This document shows, piece by piece, positions 20,092 to 28,762 of a stretch of DNA of 64,000 bases (position 1 is the stretch's first letter; every line of letters begins with the position of its first letter). Origin of the DNA: Chloroflexus aurantiacus J-10-fl (lineage in GTDB: Bacteria > Chloroflexota > Chloroflexia > Chloroflexales > Chloroflexaceae). The notes beneath the pieces are model-generated. The model made no database searches and was not told where the DNA came from. It saw nothing but the letters and a program-made list of their open reading frames with translations. The position numbers and the translations under genes are program-made. Location: contig NC_010175.1 of assembly GCF_000018865.1 (NCBI RefSeq), forward strand, positions 868,001 through 932,000. Direction: 5' to 3'.

Positions 20092-21223
20092 GGCGGTGAC
20101 TCTCAAGATCGGCAATCACCTTTTCGGCAATGTCAAGCGCCGCCCGCGGATGCGCTGCCGCCTGCGCACAGCGGCGCATTTCAACCAGCATGGTTGGATG
20201 GTTAAGGAGGTTCACCACAGCCCGAGGTGTCGACTCGCACATACGGAGCTGGATACCGCTCCCGGTACTGACGACGTAATCGGCATTCCATTCCTCGTGA
20301 CCGAGGATGGGGTCAATGATAACCATCGGTGTACCGCGGGCCAGAACTTCGCTCACGATCAGACCTCCGGCTTTGGTGATGACCAGATCGCTGGCGGTGA
20401 TCAAATCGTCAACATAATCGACAAACCCCAACACACGCAGATCAATGTTCGGCGTGGAAATAAAATCGCTTAACGACTCGACCAGGGTTGTATTGCGCCC
20501 GGCAACCACGATCAGGGTTGCCTTGAGCGAACTCTGCATGAGACCGCTGACGATCAATCGCACGTGTTCATCATCAACCCCGCCCCCGAAGAGGGTAATG
20601 ACCGTCCCGTCAAGCGGGAGTTCGCGCCGTTGCCGTGCTTCGCGGCAATCGTTGGGCTGGGCAAAGGCCGGGTCAATCGGAATCCCACTCACGACGATCT
20701 GCTGTGGACTAACACCGCGTTCGATCAGTTGAGCGCGTGTCTGTTCGTCACCGACAAAATAGCCATCGATCTCGGTGTACGTCCAGAAGGTATGGGCTGC
20801 GTAGTCGGTAATCACGCAGTAGATCGGTTCGGTCAGGCGCGCACTGCGCTTATAACTGACCAGCAGCTCCATCGGGAGAAAATGGGTGCAGATGATGACC
20901 TCTGGCTGAAATGCCCGCAAGACCTCTTTCAAACCATTCGTACCAATGCCCTCAACCAGCTTGCGGATATTATTCGTTATCTCGGCCAGGTTCGGATCGG
21001 CATTGGTTTGAGTATAAAAATAGCCCCACACTAGCGGCGCCCGGTCGGTCAATTCGAGATACGAGCGTGCGTAGGCAAGGCGAAACAGACGTGAGGTGTG
21101 GTCAAGTACGTCTTCAACCCGTACCTCACCCGGTTGGCGACGACTAAAAGCAGCAGCCAATGCTTCAGCAGCACGCTTATGGCCGGTTCCAACCGATGCG
21201 TGCAAGATTAACACCCGCGGCAT
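20084..21223 (-). CDS. GT28 glycosyltransferase, MGDG-synthase type (first of pair)
   Basis: A 379-aa paralogue of its downstream neighbour. It has the N-terminal loop HASVGTGHKRAAEAL (residues 8-22), a central TDYAAHTFW segment typical of MGDG synthases, and the C-terminal UDP-sugar motif (LFGGGVDDEHV; SDLVITKAGGLIVSEVL). A GGGAG at 21232-21236, 8 nt before the ATG at 21223, decides the start over an in-frame ATG 15 nt upstream. Two GT28 genes in one operon suggest successive or distinct sugar additions on diacylglycerol (mono- then diglycosyl lipid), which is inference. Confidence 0.8.
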   Translation of the reverse strand: MPRVLILHASVGTGHKRAAEALAAAFSRRQPGEVRVEDVLDHTSRLFRLAYARSYLELTDRAPLVWGYFYTQTNADPNLAEITNNIRKLVEGIGTNGLKEVLRAFQPEVIICTHFLPMELLVSYKRSARLTEPIYCVITDYAAHTFWTYTEIDGYFVGDEQTRAQLIERGVSPQQIVVSGIPIDPAFAQPNDCREARQRRELPLDGTVITLFGGGVDDEHVRLIVSGLMQSSLKATLIVVAGRNTTLVESLSDFISTPNIDLRVLGFVDYVDDLITASDLVITKAGGLIVSEVLARGTPMVIIDPILGHEEWNADYVVSTGSGIQLRMCESTPRAVVNLLNHPTMLVEMRRCAQAAAHPRAALDIAEKVIADLESHRHD

Positions 21224-21705
21224 AGATCTATCTCCCACGAGGCACGTTGCTGTGCGCGAACAATAGTATCTTTCAACCGTATGGTACCATAAGTCGTCTG
21301 CATAAAGTTACCTTTTCCCAACCGAATGTCAGAGACCGGTGATGAGAAGGCGGAAAACAGCTATAGGTCGTGAATGAGGTGTATACTGCTGTTAGATGTT
21401 CTCTACCGTTGATCGTGACGAGCAAACACAGCATCCTCGTGACCAGTATGGGCAACGGCGTGCCACACAATGGATCGTGAGCACGGCCTCTGCACTGCAA
21501 ACGCCGCGCCACGCGCATAACGAGCGGGCAAGGTAACCAATTCAGCGCGTGATGGCACAACCGAAGCTGCGCTCTGCCAACGAGCCAGGAGCCGGATAGA
21601 CTATCGTTGGCGATTGGCAAGTGTTCATGCGCCTGGGCGAAAAGCCGGGAGCACGACAGCACAGCTTTTATGAAATAAGTGCTAGTAATCACTGGAGATG
21701 TAGTT
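21224..21705. repeat. intergenic region with degenerate family B interior
   Basis: 21410-21600 follows the order of 52230-52420: a CGTGACCAG.ATGGG block, then ATCGTGAGCACGGC, then CACGCGCATAACGAGCGGG, then TCAGCGCGTG. No terminal inverted repeats were seen, so this is an eroded copy. It also holds the promoter region of the leftward GT28 operon, which I could not place. Confidence 0.45.
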
Positions 21706-22194
21706 GTGAACTTACGACTGGTCATCGAATTAGTTCCTTCAACTTCCTGGTACGCAAACATGCGCAAAGTGCTTCCCAGGAAAGTATGGGACAACATCCG
21801 CAAGAGCGTTTACGCCGAGTATGGACACAGGTGTGGTATCTGTGGAGCCACAGGCCGGTTAGAGTGTCACGAACGTTGGGAATATGATGATGAAAAGCAC
21901 ATTCAAACCTTACGCGGTTTCATAGCGCTATGTCCCTTATGTCATCGGGTGAAGCATATTGGTCTTGCAGGGATACATGCGGCTAAGGGAATTGTTGATT
22001 ATGAGAAAGTAGCTCAGCACTTTATGAATGTTAACAGGTGTGATCGAGACACTTTTGAGCAACACAAGAAACAAGCATTTGCGCAATGGCGACAGCGTTC
22101 CCGCTATCAGTGGCAGATAGATTTTGGCCCGTATCAGAGTATTGTTGAAGGTGCTGGTAGCTCAAAAGCACCTCGTCCATCAGAGTCTATGTAA
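21706..22194 (+). CDS. HNH-like zinc-finger nuclease domain protein
   Basis: A 162-aa protein with two CxxC knuckles (Cys43/Cys46 and Cys76/Cys79) around a LECHERWEYDD motif (His55-Glu56), and CHRVKH at 79-84. This is the layout of zinc-bound HNH-fold proteins common in phages and genomic islands. The conserved opening NLRLVIELVPSTSWY and the spacing suggest a stable family; nuclease activity is inferred, and a nucleic-acid-binding role is possible. GGAG about 9 nt before the GTG at 21706 supports this start; another GTG at 21679 is possible. It stands alone beside a repeat element, without phage genes. Confidence 0.65.
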   Translation: MNLRLVIELVPSTSWYANMRKVLPRKVWDNIRKSVYAEYGHRCGICGATGRLECHERWEYDDEKHIQTLRGFIALCPLCHRVKHIGLAGIHAAKGIVDYEKVAQHFMNVNRCDRDTFEQHKKQAFAQWRQRSRYQWQIDFGPYQSIVEGAGSSKAPRPSESM

Positions 22195-22281
22195 CTCGAC
22201 TTGTCATAACGTTTTCGGCTGCCCAACCGGTGACTGATCCAAAAAACACAGCATAGCTTCCGCACGCCAAATCACGCAACA

Positions 22282-22320
22282 AGTGTATCATAGGGTGTAG
22301 ACAGCATCCTATGATACACT
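22282..22320. repeat. 13-bp perfect inverted repeat
   Basis: AGTGTATCATAGG (22282-22294) and CCTATGATACACT (22308-22320) with a 13-nt loop, 88 bp past the HNH gene. There is no U tract on the plus strand. It could be a weak terminator or a protein-binding site. Confidence 0.55.
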
Positions 22321-22503
22321 ATTCCTCCACATCCACGCCGCAATGATCGCAGGAATGCGCCAGTGTCCATCTCGTTTTTGCAGTGGCGGGCTGCGGCTGT
22401 GGCGTACTCTATAGCGGTGCAGGTGTCAACGCTGTACCGATTCTATTTTTCCCCATCCAACCGGTCTATCGGTTCGCGGGGAGCGGGTTGGGCGCGAGTG
22501 GGA

Positions 22504-22512
22504 TGGTATACT
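22504..22512 (+). promoter_or_regulatory. extended -10 promoter candidate TGGTATACT
   Basis: TGG followed by TATACT is 28 bp before the ATG of the membrane-protein gene. No good -35 box is at the right distance, which fits an extended -10 promoter. The same TGGTAT form occurs before the M1 peptidase and trpA genes. Confidence 0.4.
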
Positions 22513-22540
22513 ATACACAGGGTAAGCCAACGGAGCCGTT

Positions 22541-23173
22541 ATGCGGGGATTTGGTCGGTTATTGGGCGCTCTTTTGCGGGGGCCGGAGCGGACATTTGGT
22601 TGTCTGGTGTTTGTGCTGGGTGGTTTTAGTCTGGCTACCTGGCCTGTGGCCGGTGTGGGGCCGATATTGACGTTGATTACGTTGCTGCTGATCGTCACCG
22701 GGCTGACGCTTTTCTGGCGGGATGCGGGCTGGTTTCGCCGGGTTTGGGGTGGTGGTTTGATGCTGGCGGTGGCGGCAGCGGTGATTGCGATGCTTAATCC
22801 CGATACGCCGCACGGTGCGATGTTTCAGGTGGTGGCGTGGCTGGCGTTGCTGCCGGCAGTGCTGGCGGTGATCGGTTATGCCTACCAGCAGTGGTTTGGG
22901 CAGCAGGAGGCGCCGGTGTTGGACGAAGGGTCGCAGGCTGTTGCGGGTGATGCCGACGCGGCTATTCCGCCGCCGTTGCCCCGTCAGCAGCAGGTGGCCG
23001 ATGCTGTGCCGCCGCCGTTGCCGCGCCCGCGCCGTGCGTTTGGTGATGCGCCGGCGACTGAGCCGAACGAGCCGGCCATTGATCTGCCGCCACCGCTGCC
23101 CCGCCGAGTCGCGGCGACCGATCTGCTTGAGCGCCTTTTGAACACGCCACCAGAGCAGGGCAATGGAGATTGA
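22541..23173 (+). CDS. membrane protein with three PPPLPR motifs, unknown function
   Basis: I do not recognise this 210-aa protein. Residues 1-115 contain about four hydrophobic segments (e.g. PILTLITLLLIVTGLTLF, MLAVAAAVIAM). The cytoplasmic-looking C-terminal 90 residues are rich in Ala, Asp and Pro. They carry PPPLPR three times, each followed by a basic or polar stretch, at roughly 148, 162 and 187. Such proline motifs are typical binding sites for partner domains. CGGAG precedes the ATG. The 3' end overlaps the esterase gene by 11 bp, and the esterase overlaps the kinase gene, so the three probably form one transcription unit. Confidence 0.7.
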   Translation: MRGFGRLLGALLRGPERTFGCLVFVLGGFSLATWPVAGVGPILTLITLLLIVTGLTLFWRDAGWFRRVWGGGLMLAVAAAVIAMLNPDTPHGAMFQVVAWLALLPAVLAVIGYAYQQWFGQQEAPVLDEGSQAVAGDADAAIPPPLPRQQQVADAVPPPLPRPRRAFGDAPATEPNEPAIDLPPPLPRRVAATDLLERLLNTPPEQGNGD

Positions 23174-24074
23174 TCCGCGTGCACAATTGATTGAGTGGGA
23201 GAGCAGTAGCCTGGGGGTGAAGGGGCGGATGTATGTGTATACGCCGCCAGAGTACCATCCCCACGGCCCGGCGTTGCCGGTCGTTTATCTGCTGCGCGGT
23301 CATGAACGGGAATGGGTTAATCGGCGCGAAGATGATAGCCGGATGGGGAGCGCTATTGATGTTTATGAGCGGGTGCGCGCACGAGGGGAGATTGGGCCGT
23401 TGATTCTGGCGATGCCCGGTCTGGCCAGTACCGATAATCGGATTCCCGGTTTGCTAGCCGATTTTGCGGCACCACATTTGACCGATGCAGAAGGGATCGG
23501 CAGTGGTCGGTTTGCGACGTTCTTTTTTGAGGAAGTGTTGCCGTTGCTGGAACGGGAATTTCACGCGCATCCCCAGGCCAGGGCAATCACTGGCTTTTCG
23601 CTCGGTGGCTATATGGCCGTGAAAGCGGTTGCCCTGCATCCAGAGCTGTTTGTCAGTGTCAGTGCCTATGATGGGTCGTTTCCTTACGCCAGCGACAACG
23701 GTCGGCGATCACGACGCTACGACACGCTCTTTACCGCGTCAATGTTCGATCCGGCACTGGGACGACCGCGCGATCCGGATCGTTTGCGCGATCACAACCC
23801 GATTTGTCTGTTGATGCGGGCTAATCGGGCTGCGTTGCGGCGGATTACCTGGATGATTCAGTATGGACCGGAGCACATTGAGCCGTGGGGGGCAAACTTT
23901 TACCGGGGTGAGTATCTGCTCCGGGCGCTGGCAACCCTCGGTATTGCCAATGCGACTCCGATAGCGGCCCTGCCCGATGGGGCGCATACCTGGGCAGTGG
24001 CTGATCGTCATTTGGAACAGGCGCTGCCGTTGCACTACCGGGCGTTCGAGCGTGTGATGAAGTCAGACCCATGA
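23163..24074 (+). CDS. esterase D-type alpha/beta hydrolase
   Basis: A 303-aa enzyme of the putative-esterase family. It has YLLRGHEREW near the oxyanion region, the nucleophile elbow GFSLGG with Ser146, and a C-terminal GAHTWAVADRH segment that supplies the likely catalytic His. It has no signal peptide, so it is probably cytoplasmic. Relatives hydrolyse S-formylglutathione, enterochelin or acyl esters; the substrate here cannot be told. It overlaps the upstream membrane-protein gene by 11 bp and shares an ATGA overlap with the histidine-kinase gene. Confidence 0.8.
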   Translation: MEIDPRAQLIEWESSSLGVKGRMYVYTPPEYHPHGPALPVVYLLRGHEREWVNRREDDSRMGSAIDVYERVRARGEIGPLILAMPGLASTDNRIPGLLADFAAPHLTDAEGIGSGRFATFFFEEVLPLLEREFHAHPQARAITGFSLGGYMAVKAVALHPELFVSVSAYDGSFPYASDNGRRSRRYDTLFTASMFDPALGRPRDPDRLRDHNPICLLMRANRAALRRITWMIQYGPEHIEPWGANFYRGEYLLRALATLGIANATPIAALPDGAHTWAVADRHLEQALPLHYRAFERVMKSDP

Positions 24075-25471
24075 AGACGCCACCCTCTGATACGATTGAA
24101 TTGCTGGTACGCCTGCGCTGGCCGTTCGCGGCAGTGGTGGGGTTGCTGTTTGCGCTGACCCGCCTGGTGGAAGGGTTGTATTTTGATGCCGCGATGGAGA
24201 CACCTGCCGGACGAGCGCTTGATCCGATTGTGTGGGGGCTGCTGGCGTTTGCCGCGATTTGGGGTGTGTTGAGCTGGGCCATCCATCAGGAACGGTTGCG
24301 GATCTCGAATGAAGCGCGTATGCTGGCCGCCCTGCGCGAGAGTAACGAGCGCCTCGAATTACTCTACGAGATCAATCAGCGGGTCGCGTCGAGCGCCACG
24401 CTTGATGAGGTGCTCGATTATGCGATCACGCTGCCGGCCCGATTGGTGAATGCCGGTGCAGCCACAATTGTGCTGATGGACGAGCAGGGTCAGCCGTACA
24501 CGGCCCGCGTGACCGGGATCGACGCTGGAGAGCTGGAACGCGCCCGGACAGCGTTTCTGTTGCGCTTGATGACGTCACCCCCCGATCAACCGGTGGTGTT
24601 GTCACCGCATTTAGGATGCAATTGGGCAGCGTGCCTGGTGCTCCCATTGGTAGAGCACGATGCCCACCCGATTGGATGGATCGAAGCCTTCCTCAAAGAA
24701 GGTCCCGCCACATTACGCGAGACCCGTCAGCCGGTACTTCAGCCGTTGCTGGCGACGGTGGCCGGAGAGCTGACGGAGGCGGTGGTGAATAGCCGGCGCC
24801 GGGATCGGGCGATTGCCAGTATTGCTGCGGTTGAACGGGCAATTAGTGCTGAACGTACCCGCATTGCGCGTGATCTGCACGATGGTGTTGCCCAGTCGCT
24901 GGCGTTTATGCGGATGCGGATTGATCTGTGGGAAGACTGGCTGACCCAGGAACCAGAACGTTTACGCGAAGAGTTTGCTACGTTCAAAGCCAATCTGCGC
25001 CGTCAGATTGAAGAGTTGCGACGGGCAATCTTTGCCCTGCGGCCGATTGAGATCGGGCAGTTGGGCTTTGCCGGCGCTCTACGCCGCTTCATTAACGAAT
25101 TCGCCGAGCAGCAAGACTGGGACGTTTCGATTGACTTCGCCGAACTGCCGCCCGATCTGCCTCCGGTGCTTGAGCTGGCAGCGTTTCGCTTTGTGCAGGA
25201 AGCCCTGAACAACGTTGCCAAGCATGCGCAGGCCCGCCGGGTCTGGATCAAGCTGGGAGTGCGCGACCAGGGGTTGATCATCCACGTGCGGGATGATGGG
25301 GTTGGCTTTAATCCTGGTGAGGAACCACCTGCCGGACATCTCGGCTTACGGCAGATGCGCGAACGGGCAACTGCACTGGACGGTCAGTGTATGATTATGT
25401 CTCGTCCTGGCGACGGGACGGAAGTGCGGGTCTGGCTGCCATTGCGCTACTCTGTCACCACCGTGAACTGA
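24071..25471 (+). CDS. GAF-domain sensor histidine kinase (HisKA_3/NarX type)
   Basis: A 466-aa membrane kinase. Two hydrophobic segments lie in the first 80 residues, a GAF-like sensor domain at about 100-240, a HisKA_3 dimerisation/phosphoacceptor region with His270 in RIARDLHDGVAQ, and a HATPase_c domain with N-box EALNNVAKHA and G-box HVRDDGVGFNP. This class usually phosphorylates NarL/LuxR-type regulators. No response regulator follows; the nearest is at 28763 on the other strand with its own kinase. Its start overlaps the esterase stop codon (ATGA), so the kinase is made together with the membrane protein and esterase. Confidence 0.88.
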   Translation: MKTPPSDTIELLVRLRWPFAAVVGLLFALTRLVEGLYFDAAMETPAGRALDPIVWGLLAFAAIWGVLSWAIHQERLRISNEARMLAALRESNERLELLYEINQRVASSATLDEVLDYAITLPARLVNAGAATIVLMDEQGQPYTARVTGIDAGELERARTAFLLRLMTSPPDQPVVLSPHLGCNWAACLVLPLVEHDAHPIGWIEAFLKEGPATLRETRQPVLQPLLATVAGELTEAVVNSRRRDRAIASIAAVERAISAERTRIARDLHDGVAQSLAFMRMRIDLWEDWLTQEPERLREEFATFKANLRRQIEELRRAIFALRPIEIGQLGFAGALRRFINEFAEQQDWDVSIDFAELPPDLPPVLELAAFRFVQEALNNVAKHAQARRVWIKLGVRDQGLIIHVRDDGVGFNPGEEPPAGHLGLRQMRERATALDGQCMIMSRPGDGTEVRVWLPLRYSVTTVN

Positions 25472-25570
25472 ATCCATCTTCTGGCGTATCCACAACCGGG
25501 CCGGTGATCGGGTAAGATACCTCTACAAGAGAGTCACCACGCAGGCGTGGTGTGAGTAGTGTGAGGAGTT

Positions 25571-26494
25571 ATGACAACCACAACCACCGACCGTATCCGC
25601 ATCTTTGAGCAGGTACTCGACGGTTTGATGCGCCGTTATCGCGAACGGGTACCTGATGTCAGCGCGATTGCGCAGGCTATGGTTCGCGAAGGGATTATTA
25701 CCTCACCCGATCAGATCGAGAACGACCATATTGCCTTCCGCACGATGGGTGTGCCGCACCTCGGCATCCGCTCGCTGGAGAAGATTTTCCTGCACTACGG
25801 CTATGAGCGGCGTGATCGGTATCACTTCCCGGCCAAGAAGCTCGATGCTTTCTGGTACCATCCGCCCCGCCCCGATCTGCCCCGTATCTTCATTTCTGAG
25901 CTGCGGGTGAACGATCTTTCCCCAGAAGCAGCGGCCATCATTCACAGCTATACCGATGAAGTGACATCTGATCCGGTCGATGCCCTTGATCTGGACGATG
26001 CCGCGCAGGTTGATGAGTTTCTGCACCGTCCACTCTGGCGCCTGCCGACGTGGGCCGATTACCAGCGGCTAGCTGCCGAGAGCGAGTATGCGGCCTGGGT
26101 GATTTACAATCGCTACTACCTTAACCACTTTACGATCACCGTCCACAATCTACCGACCGGCTACAACACGATTGCCGATTTCAATGCGTTCCTCGAACGG
26201 CATGGCTTTAAGCTGAATGATGCCGGTGGGAAGATTAAGGTCAGCCCCGACGGCAAGCTCTTGCAATCGAGCACAGTAGCCGAAATGATCTGGGCCGAGT
26301 TTGCCGGCGGCGAACGTCATCAGATTGCCGGTTCGTATGTTGAGTTTGCCGAACGGCGTCCGCTCGATGAGTTTGCCCATCTGCCGCCACACGAGCTGCG
26401 GCGGGAGCATCGGCGCGAAGGGTTCGAGGCCGGCAACGCTGATAAAATCTTCGAGAGCACTTACAGCACGCAGACGGTGAAGCGAACTCATTAA
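25571..26494 (+). CDS. DUF1338 protein, HglS/YdcJ-type 2-oxoadipate dioxygenase
   Basis: A 307-aa DUF1338 protein. The family is known from HglS, an Fe(II) enzyme that turns 2-oxoadipate into D-2-hydroxyglutarate in lysine breakdown. Likely metal ligands are His53 (NDHIAFRTMG), His186 (LNHFTITVHN) and Glu259 (SYVEFAERR), all present. It is shorter than HglS (about 460 aa), as are many bacterial homologues, so the substrate could differ. GTGAGGAG precedes the ATG. A small CCACGC-agg-CGTGG hairpin sits in the leader. No other lysine-degradation genes are nearby. Confidence 0.75.
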   Translation: MTTTTTDRIRIFEQVLDGLMRRYRERVPDVSAIAQAMVREGIITSPDQIENDHIAFRTMGVPHLGIRSLEKIFLHYGYERRDRYHFPAKKLDAFWYHPPRPDLPRIFISELRVNDLSPEAAAIIHSYTDEVTSDPVDALDLDDAAQVDEFLHRPLWRLPTWADYQRLAAESEYAAWVIYNRYYLNHFTITVHNLPTGYNTIADFNAFLERHGFKLNDAGGKIKVSPDGKLLQSSTVAEMIWAEFAGGERHQIAGSYVEFAERRPLDEFAHLPPHELRREHRREGFEAGNADKIFESTYSTQTVKRTH

Positions 26495-26781
26495 GACATT
26501 GGCGTGTACACAACACTGGTGAGAGCGACAGGCAAGCCAGCCTGTTCCGCGGTGTCCGATATAGAGTACGGTGAGTGCGGAAGTACGGCTTCCGCACTCA
26601 AAACGACCCGACCAAGACGGAGTAAGCAGAACCTTGTCTCATTGAAAACAACTACCCCAAAACATCAGTAATGAAGAGATGCTGTTCTTGACAAACCCAT
26701 ACCTCTTTGCTACAGTGACGAACATCAATTGTGTTATCCACGCGAAACTCAGACAATACACCCAGAGATATAGCAAATCAT
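26495..26781. repeat. intergenic region with GAGTGCGGAAG palindrome (26573-26599)
   Basis: GAGTGCGGAAG (26573-26583) and CTTCCGCACTC (26589-26599) form a perfect 11-bp stem. A related palindrome (GCGGAAG-tatgg-CTTCCGC) lies at 29629-29647. From about 26640 the DNA becomes AT-rich, marking the left edge of the restriction-modification cassette. Confidence 0.55.
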
Positions 26782-27795
26782 ATGCAAGATCACCACGATT
26801 CATATCCTTTGTTCCCCGAAGTCAGAGAGGCTTCGGCATCGTATACGCGGAACAAAGAACTCCCCATGTTCTTTGGTCAGCCGATACGAAAGGGAACGAT
26901 CCTCAATATCGAAGATGTGCCATCAGACCCGCACGAACCTGTGCTCTACTACACGCACCCTCATGGAGAGATTTGGATTGGCGACGCCATTGCCTGGCTC
27001 CGGTCGCTTGAAACCGAGTCGGTAGATATGATCTTTGCCGATCCACCATATAACATTCGCAAGGCAGAGTGGGATAGCTTCGAGTCGCAGGCAGCGTATG
27101 TTGAATGGTCGTTAGAGTGGATCAGCGAAGCCGCTCGTGTTCTCAAACCTACCGGTACGTTATACATTTGTGGATTTTCCGAAATTATTGCTGATCTCAA
27201 ATTACCGGCATCGCGCTTTTTTAAAGGATGTCGCTGGCTGATCTGGCATTATAAAAACAAAGCAAACCTTGGAAAAGACTGGGGACGTTCTCATGAAAGT
27301 ATCCTTCATTTCCGCAAAGACAGACAATTTACATTCAACATTGATGATATTCGCATCCCTTATGGTCATCACACGCTGAAATATCCCGACCATCCACAGG
27401 CAGAGACCAGCCAATACAGCCGGGGAAGACGACGCCAGGCTGTCTGGCGACCGCATCCACGCGGTGCAAAGCCGAGAGACGTGCTGGAAATACCAACCAC
27501 CTGCAACGGGATGCACGAGAAAACACCGCATCCAACCCAAAAACCTGAAGAATTGCTACGAAAGCTAGTTCTGGCATCCTCGAATGTTGGTGATGTGATC
27601 GTTGATCCATTTCTTGGCTCTGGAACTACTGCGGTCGTTGCAGAACAACTCAAACGTCGGTGGAAAGGATGTGATATTTCGCTCGAATATTGTCAATGGG
27701 CAGTCCAAAGAATTGAATTAGTAGAAGATTGGCCAATCGAAAAATGGATTCAATACGATTTTGAGAATGCTGAACGAAGGAAATCCATTCGATGA
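26782..27795 (+). CDS. DNA methyltransferase, beta class (N4/N6, type II)
   Basis: A site-specific methyltransferase (337 aa from the ATG at 26782). Catalytic motif IV DPPY is at residues 87-90 and the AdoMet motif I DPFLGSG at 275-281. This order defines the beta class, which methylates adenine N6 or cytosine N4. The target-recognition region lies between. TPHPTQKP just before motif I is typical. The start is uncertain: a GTG at 26731 (354 aa) and an ATG at 26866 are also in frame. Codon use is more AT-rich than the neighbours, pointing to acquisition. It overlaps the next gene by ATGA, as expected for a cognate restriction enzyme. The recognition site cannot be read from the sequence. Confidence 0.88.
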   Translation: MQDHHDSYPLFPEVREASASYTRNKELPMFFGQPIRKGTILNIEDVPSDPHEPVLYYTHPHGEIWIGDAIAWLRSLETESVDMIFADPPYNIRKAEWDSFESQAAYVEWSLEWISEAARVLKPTGTLYICGFSEIIADLKLPASRFFKGCRWLIWHYKNKANLGKDWGRSHESILHFRKDRQFTFNIDDIRIPYGHHTLKYPDHPQAETSQYSRGRRRQAVWRPHPRGAKPRDVLEIPTTCNGMHEKTPHPTQKPEELLRKLVLASSNVGDVIVDPFLGSGTTAVVAEQLKRRWKGCDISLEYCQWAVQRIELVEDWPIEKWIQYDFENAERRKSIR

Positions 27796-28742
27796 CCACA
27801 GTCACATTATCTGGTTTACAAGTCAGAGTACAGGATAAGACTGCCTTCCAGAGCCTTGATGAATACTACAAACTATGCTACGACTTTCTTTCATTCGTCA
27901 ATCGCCAGCAGCTTACCCCTATCGTTTCGCCTAACCGCCATCACTATATTTTTTATCAGTTTGATCAATTCTACGGATACAGAATTACACGTCCAATCAA
28001 CACAAATCTCTTCATTGAAGATGCTAACAGCTTTAATGAAGAATTCAATCAATTTTTGTCATTTCTTGATGACGTAAAATCAGACAGAGATGATGTTATC
28101 AGAAGACCATACGTTTCAGCATATTTGCAATCTCGTGGAGTTCACAAAGTCATCTACACAATACAACAATCAATCGGTTGTGTTGGTGATTCATTCGATA
28201 ACTCAAACCAATCACGTAAACGGGTAGGGCAGCTTTTCGAGATATTTATCAGGCTGATAATTCAGAGATTAGGGTTAGACTGCGATTCGAGAACGATTAC
28301 TCTGCCCCTACCTGGTTATCCTGACCATGAAATGTCTTTTGAGTTAGATTTGGTATTCTCAAAAGGAAGTACTCTTGTTGTTGCCGAGACCAGAACTCTT
28401 CACGAAAAAGAAATTATTGCGTCAGTAAAGACAACAAGCAAAGATCGTCTGGACAAGATTTTTCTTGATAAGCATCTCCTCAGTCACATCTTGGGCAGAA
28501 ACGTACCGGTTGTAGCAATCTTTCTCCACGACGTACAGCGTTCCAGGTTTGGAAATAGTCCTTTTGGGATTAGTTCAACATTCAAAAGTAACCATTTTCT
28601 GGGTTACACAATCGCTTTAAATGGTTTAGATGGAGTTTACTATGTTGATCTGCCTGAATCTGTGATCGGCAAGCAATTCTACGAGCAGATTAAAGACTTG
28701 CAGACATTTCTGATCAGAGATATCTGGGTGCTGACTGCATAG
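27792..28742 (+). CDS. probable type II restriction endonuclease
   Basis: A 316-aa protein that I identify mainly by context: it overlaps the methyltransferase gene by 4 nt and shares its AT-rich composition. The central part fits a PD-(D/E)XK fold. A helix with SRKRVGQLFEIFIRL (Glu150) precedes strands with Asp186 (FELDLVFS) and Glu199 (VVAETRTL), where the usual ExK is ExR. Lys213 (SVKTTSKDR) could take over the lysine role. No close known enzyme is recognised by eye. A regulatory or structural partner of the methyltransferase is less likely. Confidence 0.65.
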   Translation: MTTVTLSGLQVRVQDKTAFQSLDEYYKLCYDFLSFVNRQQLTPIVSPNRHHYIFYQFDQFYGYRITRPINTNLFIEDANSFNEEFNQFLSFLDDVKSDRDDVIRRPYVSAYLQSRGVHKVIYTIQQSIGCVGDSFDNSNQSRKRVGQLFEIFIRLIIQRLGLDCDSRTITLPLPGYPDHEMSFELDLVFSKGSTLVVAETRTLHEKEIIASVKTTSKDRLDKIFLDKHLLSHILGRNVPVVAIFLHDVQRSRFGNSPFGISSTFKSNHFLGYTIALNGLDGVYYVDLPESVIGKQFYEQIKDLQTFLIRDIWVLTA

Positions 28743-28762
28743 ATAGCAAGCACTCGCTGGAA

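Noticed and set aside
22363-22670. Small plus-strand frames before and over the PPPLPR membrane gene
   Set aside because: No ribosome sites; they overlap the promoter and coding region of a better-supported gene in another frame.
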